A DNA stretch of 6,182 bases, taken from contig CALBPW010000310.1 of assembly GCA_937899145.1 (NCBI GenBank), positions 1-6,182 on the forward strand. The letters run 5' to 3'. Position 1 is the first letter of the stretch; every line of letters begins with the position of its first letter. The notes under the pieces are model-generated. The model was not told the DNA's origin. It made no database searches and saw only the letters and a program-made list of their open reading frames with translations. A program made the translations under genes and the position numbers. The DNA comes from an uncultured Bacteroidota bacterium (lineage in GTDB: Bacteria; Bacteroidota; Bacteroidia; Bacteroidales; SZUA-534). Of this stretch, positions 5,854 through 6,182 are shown in pieces.

Positions 5854-5997
5854 TCATTTAATGTTTTTCGCATTTTTTAAACTATCGAGTAGTATGCGGT
5901 ATTTACGAGTATTCCAACCGCCACATATATCATATTTGAATGTTGAGTTTAAATCGCGAAGTTTTATTGTATCAACAAGTACGTTATCAATATAGAA
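5854..5997 (-). CDS. 3' end of an unidentified minus-strand gene, cut off by the contig junction
   Basis: Reading back from a TGA at 5854-5856, the minus frame encodes about 47 residues, beginning [16 protein letters not shown] and ending [12 protein letters not shown], before the sequence changes character near 5990. Strand and codon style agree with the neighbouring genes, and the stop lies 48 bases upstream of the rpmE2 promoter, so it is credible as the tail of the preceding gene. The composition (charged, one Cys, a GGW motif, a Lys-rich end) looks like a soluble domain. I do not recognise the family. The true 5' part is missing because foreign sequence follows; the frame hits a stop at 6013-6015 inside that sequence. 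It could also be a chance open frame, since it is short. Confidence 0.5.
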   Translation of the reverse strand, partial: FYIDNVLVDTIKLRDLNSTFKYDICGGWNTRKYRILLDSLKNAKNIK

Positions 5998-6003
5998 AAA
6001 GCA
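5985..6003. other. Probable chimeric junction between two unrelated sequences
   Basis: Left of this point genes run on the minus strand with Bacteroidota promoters. Right of it the plus strand encodes an internal piece of ribosome recycling factor in very AT- and purine-rich codons (ATA, AGA, GAA). Two coding frames, one on each strand, are both broken here: the minus gene loses its 5' part and frr loses roughly its first 70 codons. The exact base cannot be fixed because the short stretch TATAGAAAAA suits both sides. Confidence 0.75.
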
Positions 6004-6182
6004 ATTATTGCATCAGATATAGGAATTACTCCAAACAATGATGGAAAAGTCATAAGATTAAACTTTCCTGAATTAAATGAAGAAAGAAGAAAAGAAATAG
6101 TAAAAGATGTAAAGAAAATGGGAGAAGATTCTAAAGTGGCTATTCGTTCTATAAGAAGAGATGGAATAGATGAAGCAAAAAC
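5992..6182 (+). pseudogene. frr: Internal fragment of ribosome recycling factor, probably from a different organism
   Basis: Ribosome recycling factor works with EF-G to split the post-termination ribosome. Sixty-three codons are present, opening with [18 protein letters not shown] (5992-6045), then [20 protein letters not shown] and [16 protein letters not shown] at the right edge. This corresponds to about residues 73-137 of the ~185-residue family: the end of the hinge domain and the second arm of the three-helix bundle, including the conserved VAIR.IRRD. The reading frame continues upstream only to a stop at 5950-5952, with no RRF-like sequence and no start codon, so the N-terminal part is missing. 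Heavy use of AGA and ATA differs sharply from the minus-strand genes and suggests a low-GC organism such as Fusobacterium or a clostridium; I cannot choose between them. It is typed here as a broken gene, but most likely it is an intact gene elsewhere, joined artificially. Confidence 0.9.

Noticed and set aside
5789..5995. Plus-strand open frame of 68 codons ending at the junction
   Set aside because: It begins inside the rpmE2 promoter, is AT-rich by chance and ends in a different frame from the frr fragment, so it is not its N terminus.
5992..6182. Lateral transfer of frr into a Bacteroidales genome
   Set aside because: Only an internal part is present, with no mobile element at the border, and both flanking genes are broken at one point; a chimera is simpler.

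Overview
The window looks like a Bacteroidales (Bacteroidota) chromosomal contig whose last ~190 bases come from another organism. Three things point to Bacteroidales. Promoter -7 boxes of the Bacteroidota form TAnnTTTG precede several genes. Start codons have A-rich leaders rather than Shine-Dalgarno sites. Ribosomal protein L31 is of the cysteine-free B type with a Bacteroidetes-like sequence. No tRNA, rRNA, CRISPR array or insertion sequence is visible.

Every gene I can support in bases 1 to about 5990 lies on the minus strand, so transcription runs from high to low coordinates. In that order they are: (1) the 3' end of an unidentified gene (stop at 5854); (2) rpmE2, ribosomal protein L31 type B, with its own promoter and a strong terminator; (3) a ~205-base control region with two 13-bp direct repeats, a third GGGAC core and the terminator; (4) a TauE/SafE- or CcdA-like membrane protein with conserved cysteines; (5) a membrane-anchored choloylglycine-hydrolase-like Ntn amidase; (6) a polytopic NapH-like iron-sulfur protein with two [4Fe-4S] ferredoxin motifs; (7) a 139-residue single-span membrane protein of unknown function, 6 bases after gene 6; (8) an AlkD-type DNA glycosylase; (9) a lipoprotein with two carboxymuconolactone-decarboxylase-like domains and the start of a cupin, running off the left edge.

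Genes 4, 6 and 7 read as a membrane thiol/redox module: a DsbD/CcdA-like thiol or metal transporter, an iron-sulfur electron-transfer protein and a small accessory subunit. The layout recalls the CcoG/CcoH/TauE-like maturation genes of cbb3 oxidase clusters, but the iron-sulfur protein is NapH-like and no oxidase genes are visible. The amidase is inserted between them, 42 bases after gene 4 and with no recognisable promoter of its own. The iron-sulfur gene has its own -7 box and a ~120-base leader containing a perfect inverted repeat.

From about 5990 to the end the sequence turns very AT- and purine-rich and encodes, on the plus strand, an internal piece of ribosome recycling factor (frr) whose N-terminal part is missing. 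The same point cuts off the minus-strand gene 1. An assembly or amplification chimera joining a Fusobacterium/Clostridium-like fragment to the Bacteroidales contig is the simplest explanation.
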